From contig DATCJU010000091.1 of the NCBI GenBank assembly GCA_036562635.1, positions 1 through 11,991 on the forward strand: DNA of 11,991 bases, written 5' to 3'. Below are positions 1 through 6,616 of this stretch, in pieces. Source of the stretch: DATCJU01 sp036562635 (GTDB lineage: Bacteria; Actinomycetota; Actinomycetes; Mycobacteriales; Pseudonocardiaceae). Below the pieces are notes generated by a model. That model made no database searches. It was not told where the DNA came from and saw only the letters and a list, made by a program, of their open reading frames with translations. The first letter of the stretch is position 1; each line of letters begins with the position of its first letter. Position numbers and translations under genes: made by a program.

Positions 1-720
1 GTGCTGGCCTCGGGGGGCACCGTGGTGCAGGAGACCCGGCACTTCGACGAGGCCACCGGCAGCACCTCGCCGGGCCGGCGCAAGGAGACCGCCGAGGACT
101 ACCGGTACTTCCCCGAGCCCGACCTGGTGCCGGTCGCCCCGTCTCGCGAGTGGGTGGAGGAGCTGCGGGCCACGCTGCCCGAGCTCCCGTGGGAGCGGCG
201 TCGTCGGGCCAAGGAGGAGTGGGGCCTGACCGACGAGCAGCTGCGTGACCTGGTCAACGCCGGGGCGCTGGAGCTGGTGGCCGAGACCGTCGAGGCCGGT
301 GCCACGCCCGACGAGGCCCGGTCCTGGTGGGTGTCCTACCTGGCGCAGCAGGCCAACGCCCGTGAGGTGGAGCTGGCCGACCTGCCGATCACGCCCAAGC
401 AGGTGGCGCGGGTGATCGCCCTGGTCGCCGAGGGCACGCTGACCAACAAGCTGGCCCGTCAGGTGGTGGACGGCGTGCTGGCCGGCGAGGGCGAGCCGGA
501 CGAGGTGGTCGAGAAGCGCGGCCTGAAGGTCGTGTCCGACGACTCGGCGCTGCTCGCCGCGGTGGACGAGGCCCTGGCCGCCAACCCCGACGTGGCGGAG
601 AAGATCCGTGGGGGCAAGGTGGCCGCAGCCGGTGCGATCGTCGGTGCGGTCATGAAGGCCACCAAGGGCCAGGCCGACGCCCGACGGGTGCGCGAGCTGG
701 TGCTCGAACGCTGCAAGTGA
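1..720 (+). CDS. gatB: Aspartyl/glutamyl-tRNA(Asn/Gln) amidotransferase subunit B, C-terminal part (5' end outside window)
   Basis: GatB is the kinase/transamidase-side subunit of GatCAB. This cytoplasmic complex amidates Glu-tRNA(Gln) and Asp-tRNA(Asn) in organisms lacking the matching synthetase. The visible 239 residues start inside the catalytic domain, with the family signature ETRHFDEATG followed by KETAEDYRYFPEPDL around residues 12-41. They continue through the helical linker into the C-terminal YqeY-like tRNA-binding domain (about 95-239), which ends in the typical GAIVGAVMKATKGQAD stretch. GatB is usually near 500 residues, so roughly half is present. The GTG at base 1 is an internal Val codon, not the start. 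The stop is TGA at 718-720, and a strong hairpin follows 10 bases later. The reading frame is intact. Confidence 0.97.
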   Translation: MLASGGTVVQETRHFDEATGSTSPGRRKETAEDYRYFPEPDLVPVAPSREWVEELRATLPELPWERRRRAKEEWGLTDEQLRDLVNAGALELVAETVEAGATPDEARSWWVSYLAQQANAREVELADLPITPKQVARVIALVAEGTLTNKLARQVVDGVLAGEGEPDEVVEKRGLKVVSDDSALLAAVDEALAANPDVAEKIRGGKVAAAGAIVGAVMKATKGQADARRVRELVLERCK

Positions 721-730
721 GATCCGGAGC

Positions 731-764
731 CGGGGGAGCCGAGGCGGACGCGTCGGCTCCCCCG
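731..764 (+). terminator. Hairpin terminator of gatB
   Basis: A perfect 12-bp stem (731-742 with 753-764, core GGGGGAGCCGA / TCGGCTCCCCC) with a 10-base loop begins 10 bases after the gatB stop. No T-tract follows, as is common for hairpin terminators in high-GC actinobacteria. The stem is symmetrical, so it could also stop leftward transcription from the convergent lipoprotein gene. Bases 765-862 hold only further short GC-rich palindromes, such as CCGGCC/GGCCGG at 812-828, which are expected at this base composition. Confidence 0.75.
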
Positions 765-862
765 TGCCGTGTCCGGACGGGGTTCTCGTGCCCGGGAGGA
801 GCTCCGGTGGGCCGGCCGCGGCGGCCGGGTACCCGGGTCGGTGACCGTCGACGTCGGTGGGG

Positions 863-887
863 CGGCACCGGTCGGGTCAGGGTGCCG
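863..887 (-). terminator. Possible terminator of the sugar-dehydrogenase-like lipoprotein gene
   Basis: The inverted repeat CGGCACC (863-869) / GGTGCCG (881-887), with an 11-base loop, lies 17 bases past the stop codon of the leftward gene. It is only 7 bp long and has no T-tract. The gatB hairpin further left could serve instead. Confidence 0.4.
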
Positions 888-904
888 GCCACGTCGTGAC
901 AGAT

Positions 905-2068
905 TCAGTCGCGGCCGCCGCCCGAGCTGCTGGTCCGGGGGATGACGATCACGCGGTCGTCGCTGGACACCGGTTGTCCTCCGGCCTTGTTCACCGTGCC
1001 GACCCAGACCTCCTGGCCGTTGGGGGACAGGTCGGCACCGGAGAACCGGCCGAAGGTGTCCTGCATGCTCAGCTCGGGCTGGCCGGTGACCGCCCCGTCC
1101 TGGTTGAGCGGCACGTTGGCGACCGCGGCCGCGTTGTCCAGGAACACCATCACCAGGTCGGGCCAGGCGGCGCAGCCGCCGACACCCGGCCGGTCGGGCC
1201 AGTTCCACACCGGTGTGGTGAGCACACCCTGCTGCACCCGGTGCAGCACGTCACGCTCCCCCGCCCGGTCGGTCACCCAGATCGCGGACCCGTCGAGCGT
1301 GGTGCACACCCCACCGGGCGCGTGCAGCCCACCGGCCAGCACCGGCGAGGCGGGGTTCGGGTTGCCCGTGGCCGGCTCGCCGTTCGCGTTGATCCGCAGC
1401 ACCTTGCCCGCCAGCGACGACGGGTTCGCCGCCGCTGCGGGATTGCCCGCGTCCCCGGTGGCGACCAGCAGCGCCCCCTTGCGGTCCAGGGCGAGCGCAC
1501 CCCGGTTGCCGGTGGCTCCCCGGGGGATACCGGTCAGCACCGGCTTCGGCTTGTCCCCGGGGGAGAGCCGCACCACCCGGTTGTCGGTCGGGGTGGTGAC
1601 GTAGGCGTAGATCAGCTCGTCCTCGTGGTAGGTGGGGGAGAGCGCCAGGCCGGTCAGCCCGCCGTCGCCCTGCGCGTCCACCGGGATGGTGGCCACCTCC
1701 ACCGGATCCTTGTCGTCCTCCACGCGCAGGATGCGTCCGGTGGTGCGTTCGGCGACGAACGCCACCTGCCCGCTGGGCAGCACGGCCACCGCGGACACCC
1801 GGTCGAGGCAGGTCGCCACGACCGCCGGGTGGTAGTCGGTGCAGCCCTGTGGGGGTGGGATCGAGGAGGGTGGTTGCGCCGGGTGCCGGTCGCCGCCACC
1901 CGAACCGCCGGGACCCCGGTCGCCCGGGAAGCGGGGATCGGGGGCCGCCTGCGGGGTGAGTTGGGGCTTGTCCCGCCAGTCTCCGGGGCGCTCGTCGGGA
2001 AAGTCGGCGCATCCGGAGAGCAGCAGGCCCAACGCCGCGGAACCGGCCAGCAGCGCGCGCACCGCCAC
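905..2068 (-). CDS. Secreted lipoprotein of the glucose/sorbosone dehydrogenase (PQQ sGDH-like) beta-propeller family, active site degenerate
   Basis: The protein has 387 residues from the chosen GTG. A lipoprotein signal peptide occupies residues 1-19, with lipobox LSGC and lipidated Cys20. A Pro/Gly-rich linker follows (about 25-75), then the propeller domain (about 80-378). Family marks are GGLTGLALSP (137-144), DNRVVRL (162-168), LVATGDAGNP (201-210) and GKVLRINANG (221-230). The start was chosen at 2068 because GAGAGGAAAC sits 2 bases upstream as a Shine-Dalgarno site and the signal peptide then begins normally. A GTG at 2128 would add 20 residues ahead of it. Soluble PQQ glucose dehydrogenases carry a catalytic His before the GD motif and an Arg-Asn pair in an HRNPQG motif. 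Here the matching stretches read GATGNRGALAL and GLHAPGG, so those residues appear missing. PQQ-dependent catalysis is therefore doubtful, and a surface binding role is an alternative. The gene is monocistronic and convergent with gatB. Confidence 0.88.
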   Translation of the reverse strand: MAVRALLAGSAALGLLLSGCADFPDERPGDWRDKPQLTPQAAPDPRFPGDRGPGGSGGGDRHPAQPPSSIPPPQGCTDYHPAVVATCLDRVSAVAVLPSGQVAFVAERTTGRILRVEDDKDPVEVATIPVDAQGDGGLTGLALSPTYHEDELIYAYVTTPTDNRVVRLSPGDKPKPVLTGIPRGATGNRGALALDRKGALLVATGDAGNPAAAANPSSLAGKVLRINANGEPATGNPNPASPVLAGGLHAPGGVCTTLDGSAIWVTDRAGERDVLHRVQQGVLTTPVWNWPDRPGVGGCAAWPDLVMVFLDNAAAVANVPLNQDGAVTGQPELSMQDTFGRFSGADLSPNGQEVWVGTVNKAGGQPVSSDDRVIVIPRTSSSGGGRD

Positions 2069-2073
2069 CGGTT

Positions 2074-2080
2074 TCCTCTC
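2074..2080 (-). promoter_or_regulatory. Ribosome binding site deciding the lipoprotein start
   Basis: The minus strand reads GAGAGGA here, 5 bases before the GTG at 2066-2068. No comparable site precedes the upstream GTG at 2126-2128, which favours the shorter protein. Confidence 0.6.
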
Positions 2081-2168
2081 ACCACGTCCGCCCCGAACTG
2101 GCACGTGTTCCACCCTAGGCGGTGCCACGTGAGCCTCGGGTGAGTGCTCCGTGAGGACCTGCCGCTCC

Positions 2169-2197
2169 CGGACGCCCCGCTTCCCGTGGGCCGTCCG
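2169..2197 (-). terminator. Probable terminator of tdh-kbl
   Basis: CGGACGCCC (2169-2177) pairs with GGGC-c-GTCCG (2188-2197), giving a 9-bp stem with one bulged base and a 10-base loop. It starts 6 bases beyond the kbl stop on the minus strand. There is no T-tract. The rest of 2129-2203 shows nothing else clear. Confidence 0.45.
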
Positions 2198-2203
2198 CCC
2201 GGC

Positions 2204-3391
2204 TCAGCCCTCGGCGGCCAGCTCGTCCCGCACCTCGGCGAACGCCCGCACCGCCCGTTCCACGTCGGCGATGGAGTGCGCGGCCGACAGCTGCACCCGG
2301 ATCCGGGCCTTGCCCTTCGGCACCACCGGGTAGGAGAAGGCGATCACGTAGATGCCCTTGTCGAGCAGCCGGTCCGCCATCCGCGCGGCCAGTGCCGCGT
2401 CGCCGATCATCACCGGGGTGATCGGGTGGTCGCCGGGCAGGATGTCGAAGCCCAGTTCGGTCATCCGCCTCCGGAACAGCGCGGTGTTGGCCCGCAGCCG
2501 CTCCCGCTGCGTGCCGGACTCCGACAGCAGGTCCAGCACCCGCAGCGACGCCGCGACGATCGCCGGGGCCAGCGAGTTGGAGAACAGGTAGGGGCGGGAC
2601 CGCTGACGCAGCATCTCCACGATCTCGGCCCGGCCGCTGACGTACCCGCCGCTGGCCCCGCCGAGCGCCTTGCCCAGGGTGCCGGTGAGGATGTCCACCC
2701 GGTCGGTGACCCCGAACAGCTCGGGAGTGCCGCGGCCCTGCTCACCGACGAAGCCCACGGCGTGCGAGTCGTCCACCATCACCAGCGCGTCGTAGCGCTC
2801 GGCCAGGTCGCAGATCTCATCCAGCGGCGCCACGTAGCCGTCCATGGAGAACACGCCGTCGGTGACGATGAGCCGGTAGCGGGCGTCGGCGGCCTCCTTC
2901 AGACACCGCTCCAGGTCGGCCATGTCCCGGTTGCGGTACCGGTAGCGTGCGGCCTTGCACAGCCGGATGCCGTCGATGATGCTCGCGTGGTTGAGCTCGT
3001 CGGAGATGACGGCGTCGGCGTCGGTGAGCAGGGCCTCGAACACACCACCGTTGGCGTCGAAGCACGAGCTGTACAGGATGGTGTCCTCGGTGCCCAGGAA
3101 CTCGCTGAGCCGCCGCTCCAGTTCCTTGTGCAGCTCCTGGGTGCCGCAGATGAAACGCACCGAGGCCATGCCGAAGCCCCAGCGGTCCAGCGCGTCCTTC
3201 GCGGCGGCGATCACCTCGGGGTGGTCGGCCAGCCCCAGGTAGTTGTTGGCGCAGAAGTTCAGCACATCGGTGTCCCCGACCCGGATGCCCGCCGCCTGGG
3301 GACTGGAGATCACCCGCTCGCCCTTGTAGAGCCCGGAGGCGCGGATCTCGTCGAGAGCGGCACGCAGGTCGTCGCGCATCTTTCCGAACAC
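2204..3391 (-). CDS. kbl: 2-amino-3-ketobutyrate CoA ligase (glycine C-acetyltransferase)
   Basis: KBL is a PLP-dependent alpha-oxoamine synthase. It cleaves 2-amino-3-ketobutyrate with CoA to glycine and acetyl-CoA, the second step of threonine degradation. The 395 residues match the usual length (about 398 in E. coli). Visible signatures are NFCANNYLGLADHP (45-58), the DELNHASIIDG segment (131-141), the cofactor-binding VDDSHAVG (206-213), and the PLP lysine in TGTLGKALGG, Lys241. The start is GTG at 3389-3391 because AAGGAG lies 6 bases upstream. An ATG at 3394-3396 is in another frame. The gene lies 35 bases downstream of tdh on the same strand, so the two form an operon whose products catalyse consecutive steps. 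Keeping them together limits accumulation of the unstable ketobutyrate intermediate (family knowledge). Confidence 0.96.
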   Translation of the reverse strand: MFGKMRDDLRAALDEIRASGLYKGERVISSPQAAGIRVGDTDVLNFCANNYLGLADHPEVIAAAKDALDRWGFGMASVRFICGTQELHKELERRLSEFLGTEDTILYSSCFDANGGVFEALLTDADAVISDELNHASIIDGIRLCKAARYRYRNRDMADLERCLKEAADARYRLIVTDGVFSMDGYVAPLDEICDLAERYDALVMVDDSHAVGFVGEQGRGTPELFGVTDRVDILTGTLGKALGGASGGYVSGRAEIVEMLRQRSRPYLFSNSLAPAIVAASLRVLDLLSESGTQRERLRANTALFRRRMTELGFDILPGDHPITPVMIGDAALAARMADRLLDKGIYVIAFSYPVVPKGKARIRVQLSAAHSIADVERAVRAFAEVRDELAAEG

Positions 3392-3397
3392 GGCATG

Positions 3398-3403
3398 CTC
3401 CTT
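3398..3403 (-). promoter_or_regulatory. Ribosome binding site of kbl
   Basis: The minus strand reads AAGGAG, 6 bases before the GTG at 3391. It fixes the kbl start despite an out-of-frame ATG between the two. Confidence 0.8.
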
Positions 3404-3426
3404 GCGATGGTGCTGCGGGGAGGGGA

Positions 3427-4476
3427 TCAGGGCTGGTCGGGAACGGTGGGGCGGGTCCAGTCGATGACGACCTTGCCGCAGCGTCCCGACCGGGCTGCGG
3501 CGAAGGCCTCGGCGTACTGCTCGTAGCCGAACCGGTCGGTGATGACGGGGCTGATGTCCAGGCCGCTCTGCAGCATCACCGACATGGCATACCAGGTCTC
3601 GTACATCTCCCGGCCGTAGATGCCCTTGATGGTCAACATGTGGGTGACCACCTTGGCCATGTCGATCGGGATGTCCTCGGTGGGCAGGCCGAGCACGGCG
3701 ATCCGTCCGCCGTGCGTCATGTTGGCGATCATGTCGCGCAGCGCCTCGGGACGCCCGGACATCTCCAGCCCGATGTCGAAGCCCTCGCGCATGCCCAGCT
3801 CGCGCTGTGCCTCGGCGATGGTGGTGGTGCGCACGTCCAACGCGAGGCTGACCCCGACCTTGCGGGCCAGTTCCAGGCGGTAGTCGCTGACGTCGGTGAT
3901 CACCACGTGCCGGGCCCCGGCGTGCCGGGCCACGGCGGCGGCCATGATGCCGATCGGGCCGGCCCCGGTGATCAGCACGTCCTCGCCGAGCACCGGGAAG
4001 GCCAGCGCGGTGTGCACCGCGTTGCCGAACGGGTCGAAGATCGCGGCCACGTCGAGGTCGACGGGCTGGCGGTGCACCCACACGTTGGACTCGGGCAGCT
4101 TCACGTACTCGGCGAACGCGCCGTTGGTCTGCACGCCGAGACCGATGGTGCGGATGCACAGGTGCCGGCGGCCGGCCATGCAGTTGCGGCAGTTCCCGCA
4201 CACCAGGTGGCCCTCGCCGCTGACCAGGTCCCCGACCCGGGTGCGGGTGACGTCGGAGCCCACCGCGACGACCTCGCCCACGAACTCGTGGCCCAGGATC
4301 AGCGGGGGCTGCACGGTGCGGACCGCCCAGTCGTCCCAGCTCTCGATGTGCAGGTCGGTGCCGCAGATACCGGTGCGCAACACCCGGATCAGGACCTCGG
4401 AGTCCCCGATCTCGGGCTCCGGAACCTCCTGCAGTCGCAGTCCCGGCCCCGCATCGATCTTCACCAGCGCTTTCAC
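3427..4476 (-). CDS. tdh: L-threonine 3-dehydrogenase, zinc-dependent
   Basis: TDH oxidises L-threonine to 2-amino-3-ketobutyrate with NAD+ in the cytoplasm, feeding KBL. The 349-residue protein is a zinc medium-chain dehydrogenase very close to E. coli TDH. Catalytic zinc ligands Cys38 (ICGTD) and His63-Glu64 (GHEFVGE) are present. So are the structural zinc cysteines 93, 96, 99 and 107 (CGNCRNCMAGRRHLC) and the Rossmann motif GAGPIG (171-176), followed by ITDVSDYRLELARK. The start was taken at GTG 4474-4476 because MKAL aligns with the family N-terminus and the residue numbering then matches E. coli. A GTG at 4501-4503 would add nine residues but would place a perfect DNA dyad inside the gene. 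No clear Shine-Dalgarno site precedes 4476. tdh is first in the tdh-kbl operon and divergent from a LysR-type regulator. Confidence 0.95.
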   Translation of the reverse strand: MKALVKIDAGPGLRLQEVPEPEIGDSEVLIRVLRTGICGTDLHIESWDDWAVRTVQPPLILGHEFVGEVVAVGSDVTRTRVGDLVSGEGHLVCGNCRNCMAGRRHLCIRTIGLGVQTNGAFAEYVKLPESNVWVHRQPVDLDVAAIFDPFGNAVHTALAFPVLGEDVLITGAGPIGIMAAAVARHAGARHVVITDVSDYRLELARKVGVSLALDVRTTTIAEAQRELGMREGFDIGLEMSGRPEALRDMIANMTHGGRIAVLGLPTEDIPIDMAKVVTHMLTIKGIYGREMYETWYAMSVMLQSGLDISPVITDRFGYEQYAEAFAAARSGRCGKVVIDWTRPTVPDQP

Positions 4477-4485
4477 GGTGACAAC

Positions 4486-4502
4486 TGTCCGCGGAGCGGA
4501 CA
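4486..4502. promoter_or_regulatory. Candidate LysR-type operator between tdh and the regulator gene
   Basis: TGTCCGC-GGA-GCGGACA is a perfect 7+7 bp dyad, 9 bases upstream of the chosen tdh start. It contains T4488-N11-A4500, the minimal LysR-family box, centred on the dyad. The divergent arrangement with a LysR gene is the classic context. In the tdh transcript it could also fold as a 5' leader hairpin. The nearby AT-rich stretch 4521-4547, with GCTT-tt-AAGC-gca-GCTT (4531-4547), is the other candidate for promoter or operator sequence. Confidence 0.45.
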
Positions 4503-4579
4503 CGGGAGTCCATCGCGGATTTCTCGAAAGGCTTTTAAGCGCAGCTTCACAACGGCCCGGGAAGGGGCATCATGGAGGG

Positions 4580-5503
4580 GTGATCGACCCGCGCCGGTTG
4601 CGGGTGTTGCGTGCACTCGCCGACCACGGGACCGTCACCGCGGCCGCTCAGGCGCTCTACCTGACGCCGTCCGCGGTGTCCCAGCAGCTCGCCGCACTGG
4701 AGGCGGAGGCGGGCCAGCCGCTGCTGGAGCGGCGAGGTCGGGCCGTCCGGCTCACGGCGGCGGGTGAGATCCTCGCCGCGCACGCCAGTGCCGTGCTCAG
4801 CCAGCTGGAACGGGCCGCGGCGGACCTGGCGGCCTGTGCGGCGGGCACCGTCGGACGGATCACCGTCGCCGCCTTCGCCACCGCCATCACCCAGGTGGTG
4901 GCCCCGGCCATCGCCGAACTGCGGCAGCGTGCGCCCCGGGTGCAGGTGCGGGTGCGGGACGCCGAGGGGCACGCGAGCCTGCCCATGCTGCTGGCCGGGG
5001 AGATCGACCTGGCCATCGCCATGGACTATCGGGGTGCCCCACGGGACGACGACGAACGGGTGTTGCGGGCACCGCTGTACGCCGAACCGTTCGACGCGGT
5101 GTTGCCGGCCGAGCACCCGCTGGCCGAACGGGACGCGGTGGGCCTGGCGGAGCTGGCCGACGAGGCCTGGGTGACCCCGTGGCCCGGCAACCCGTGCCAC
5201 GACGTGGTGCTGCAGGCGTGCGAGCAGGCCGGGTTCCAACCCAGGGTCACCCACTCGGCGGATGACTTCCGGGCCAGTGCCGCCCTGGCGGCCGCCGGTG
5301 TGGGGGTGGCCCTGGTGCCACGGTCGGCGCTGCACGGGGTCACCTGCCAGGGTGCGGTGGTGCGCCCGGTGCGGGGCCGGCCCCCGGTCCGGCGGGTGTT
5401 CGCCGCGGTGCGTCGGGGCAGCGAGCACCACCCGCTGCAGGTGATCACCCTCGACGCGTTGCGGTCGGCCGCCCAGCGGATGCCCGGTCAGGAACCGGGA
5501 TGA
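4580..5503 (+). CDS. LysR-family transcriptional regulator
   Basis: The protein has 307 residues, normal for the family. The N-terminal winged helix-turn-helix (about 1-60) contains GTVTAAAQALYLTPSAVSQ (17-35), where the recognition helix lies, and LTAAGE (58-63). A linker helix (about 64-90) leads into a type 2 periplasmic-binding-like effector domain (about 92-290). The start is GTG 4580-4582, giving the usual MIDPRRLRVLRAL opening. GGAGG directly abuts it (4574-4578), closer than normal. A separate ATG-GAG-GGG-TGA mini-frame at 4572-4583, preceded by AAGGGG, overlaps the start, so reinitiation is possible. Divergence from tdh-kbl suggests that it controls threonine catabolism and itself. 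That role, and the effector, are inference. Confidence 0.93.
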   Translation: MIDPRRLRVLRALADHGTVTAAAQALYLTPSAVSQQLAALEAEAGQPLLERRGRAVRLTAAGEILAAHASAVLSQLERAAADLAACAAGTVGRITVAAFATAITQVVAPAIAELRQRAPRVQVRVRDAEGHASLPMLLAGEIDLAIAMDYRGAPRDDDERVLRAPLYAEPFDAVLPAEHPLAERDAVGLAELADEAWVTPWPGNPCHDVVLQACEQAGFQPRVTHSADDFRASAALAAAGVGVALVPRSALHGVTCQGAVVRPVRGRPPVRRVFAAVRRGSEHHPLQVITLDALRSAAQRMPGQEPG

Positions 5504-5534
5504 CCGGGGCCGTCACCACCGGGTGGGGAGTTCG

Positions 5535-5564
5535 TTCGCGAGGCTAAGTTCCTCCGGGTACCGT
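5535..5564 (+). promoter_or_regulatory. Weak candidate promoter for a leaderless 2-hydroxyacid dehydrogenase mRNA
   Basis: TTCGCG (5535-5540) and TACCGT (5559-5564), 18 bases apart, would place the transcript start at about 5571-5573, on the GTG. No Shine-Dalgarno site is visible before that GTG, which fits a leaderless transcript. The -35 match is poor. Confidence 0.25.
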
Positions 5565-5572
5565 ATGGTGCC

Positions 5573-6487
5573 GTGGCGCTGATCGTCCTGGTACCCGACG
5601 CCGAGGGTGAGGCCGCCCTGTCCCAGCTCGACGGGGTGCGGCCGGTCCGCTACGAGGCGGATGCCCCGTTGCCTCCCGAGGCGGCCGAGGCCGAGGTGCT
5701 GATCCCGCCCTTCCTGTCGGTGGAGCGGGTGCTGGAGCTGGTCGGTCGGCTGCCCCGGTTGCGCCTGGTGCAGCTGCTGACCGCCGGGGTGGAGCCGTGG
5801 ATCGGGCGCCTGCCCGAGGGAATCGCACTGTCCAACGCCCGCGGCGCGCACGGCGGGAGCACCGCCGAGTGGGTACTGACCGTCCTGCTGGCCGTCTACC
5901 GTGATCTGCCCGCCTTCCTGACCGCCCAGGCGGAGCGGCGCTGGGACTACCACTCCACCGACACGGTGCAGGGCAAGCGGGTCCTGGTGGTGGGCGCGGG
6001 GGACCTTGGGCAGCAGGTGCGGCGCCGACTGGACGCGTTCGACGCCCACACCACCCTGGTCGCGCGGCGGGCCCGCCCCGGGGTGCACGCCGTCGACGAG
6101 CTGCCCGCACTGCTCGGTGAGCACGACGCGGTGGTCCTGGTGGTCCCGCTGACCGAGCAGACCCGAGGTCTGGTCGACGCGGACTTCCTGGCCCGGATGC
6201 CGGACGGTGCGGTGCTGGTGAACGCGGCGCGTGGCCCGGTGGTGGACACCGAAGCCCTGATCACCGAGCTGCGCCGTGGTCGGTTGCGAGCCGCGCTGGA
6301 CGTCACGGACCCGGAACCGCTGCCCGCCGACCACCCGCTGTGGACCGCGCCGAACGTGCTGATCACCCCGCACGTGGGTGGGAGCTGCCGCGGGTCGCGG
6401 GAGCGTTCCTACGCGGTCGCCGCCGCGCAGATCGCCAAGTTCGCCGCCGGCGGTCAGCCGGACAACCTGGTGCTCGGGGAGTACTGA
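5573..6487 (+). CDS. D-isomer-specific 2-hydroxyacid dehydrogenase, probably a glyoxylate/hydroxypyruvate-type reductase
   Basis: The 304-residue cytoplasmic oxidoreductase has the D-2-hydroxyacid dehydrogenase fold and no ACT domain, so it is not a SerA-type phosphoglycerate dehydrogenase. The substrate domain includes LVQLLTAGVEPW (65-76) and the STAEWVLTVLLA helix (96-107). The cofactor domain has GAGDLG (141-146). The catalytic set is Arg220 in NAARGPVVD, Glu248 in TDPEPLP and His267 in ITPHVGG. After the second strand of the Rossmann fold the sequence reads VARRARPG, with Arg165-Arg166 where NAD-specific members carry Asp. This suggests a preference for NADP(H) (inference). The start is GTG 5573. 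An ATG eight bases earlier opens only a five-codon, out-of-frame stretch. The gene lies 69 bases after the LysR gene on the same strand and may have its own promoter. The physiological substrate cannot be read from the sequence. Confidence 0.92.
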   Translation: MALIVLVPDAEGEAALSQLDGVRPVRYEADAPLPPEAAEAEVLIPPFLSVERVLELVGRLPRLRLVQLLTAGVEPWIGRLPEGIALSNARGAHGGSTAEWVLTVLLAVYRDLPAFLTAQAERRWDYHSTDTVQGKRVLVVGAGDLGQQVRRRLDAFDAHTTLVARRARPGVHAVDELPALLGEHDAVVLVVPLTEQTRGLVDADFLARMPDGAVLVNAARGPVVDTEALITELRRGRLRAALDVTDPEPLPADHPLWTAPNVLITPHVGGSCRGSRERSYAVAAAQIAKFAAGGQPDNLVLGEY

Positions 6488-6500
6488 TCCGGGACCGCAG

Positions 6501-6521
6501 CCGTTCCACAAGGTGGAACGG
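6501..6521 (+). terminator. Perfect hairpin after the 2-hydroxyacid dehydrogenase gene
   Basis: CCGTTCCAC (6501-6509), AAG loop, GTGGAACGG (6513-6521) form a 9-bp perfect stem with a three-base loop, starting 13 bases after the stop codon. There is no T-tract. Termination is the simplest reading, but the compact dyad could also be a protein-binding site for the downstream DoxX promoter. Confidence 0.55.
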
Positions 6522-6579
6522 AGCTGGCCCGTGCGGCGGCGGGCGTGCCCTGACGAACGGGGCAATGCGCTTGCGCTTC

Positions 6580-6608
6580 TGGTCGTGGGGGGACGTATCC
6601 CCTAGTCT
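6580..6608 (+). promoter_or_regulatory. Candidate promoter and dyad upstream of the DoxX gene
   Basis: TAGTCT (6603-6608) fits an actinobacterial -10 box, with a weak -35 TGGTCG (6580-6585) 17 bases upstream. The predicted start is about 6615, two bases before the GTG, so the mRNA would be nearly leaderless. The inverted repeat GGGGA-CGTA-TCCCC (6589-6602) fills the spacer and abuts the -10, a position where a bound protein would repress. Confidence 0.4.
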
Positions 6609-6616
6609 GCCGCTGC

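Noticed and set aside
1..3. GTG at the first base as a gatB start
   Set aside because: The protein begins in the middle of conserved GatB sequence. The window simply cuts the gene at a Val codon.
812..828. CCGGCC-GCGGC-GGCCGG palindrome in the gatB/lipoprotein gap
   Set aside because: Short GC-only palindromes are common by chance at this base composition, and stronger hairpins flank it on both sides.
717..899. 60-codon frame overlapping the gatB stop
   Set aside because: It runs straight through the gatB terminator hairpin, overlaps the stop codon, has no ribosome site of its own, and is Gly/Arg/Pro-rich.
857..2143. 428-codon plus-strand open frame opposite the lipoprotein gene
   Set aside because: The minus-strand frame has a signal peptide, a lipobox and family motifs. 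The plus frame is low-complexity shadow.
4477..4503. Upstream GTG (4503) as the tdh start
   Set aside because: It adds nine residues absent from the family N-terminus and puts the 4486-4502 dyad in the coding region. It is not excluded, since neither start has a good ribosome site.
2204..4513. 769-codon open frame on the minus strand spanning kbl and all of tdh, which could suggest a fusion protein
   Set aside because: Only the 3' part encodes KBL. The upstream part is an Arg/Gly/His-rich out-of-frame reading of tdh. tdh itself is intact in another frame with all zinc ligands, and kbl has its own AAGGAG and GTG.
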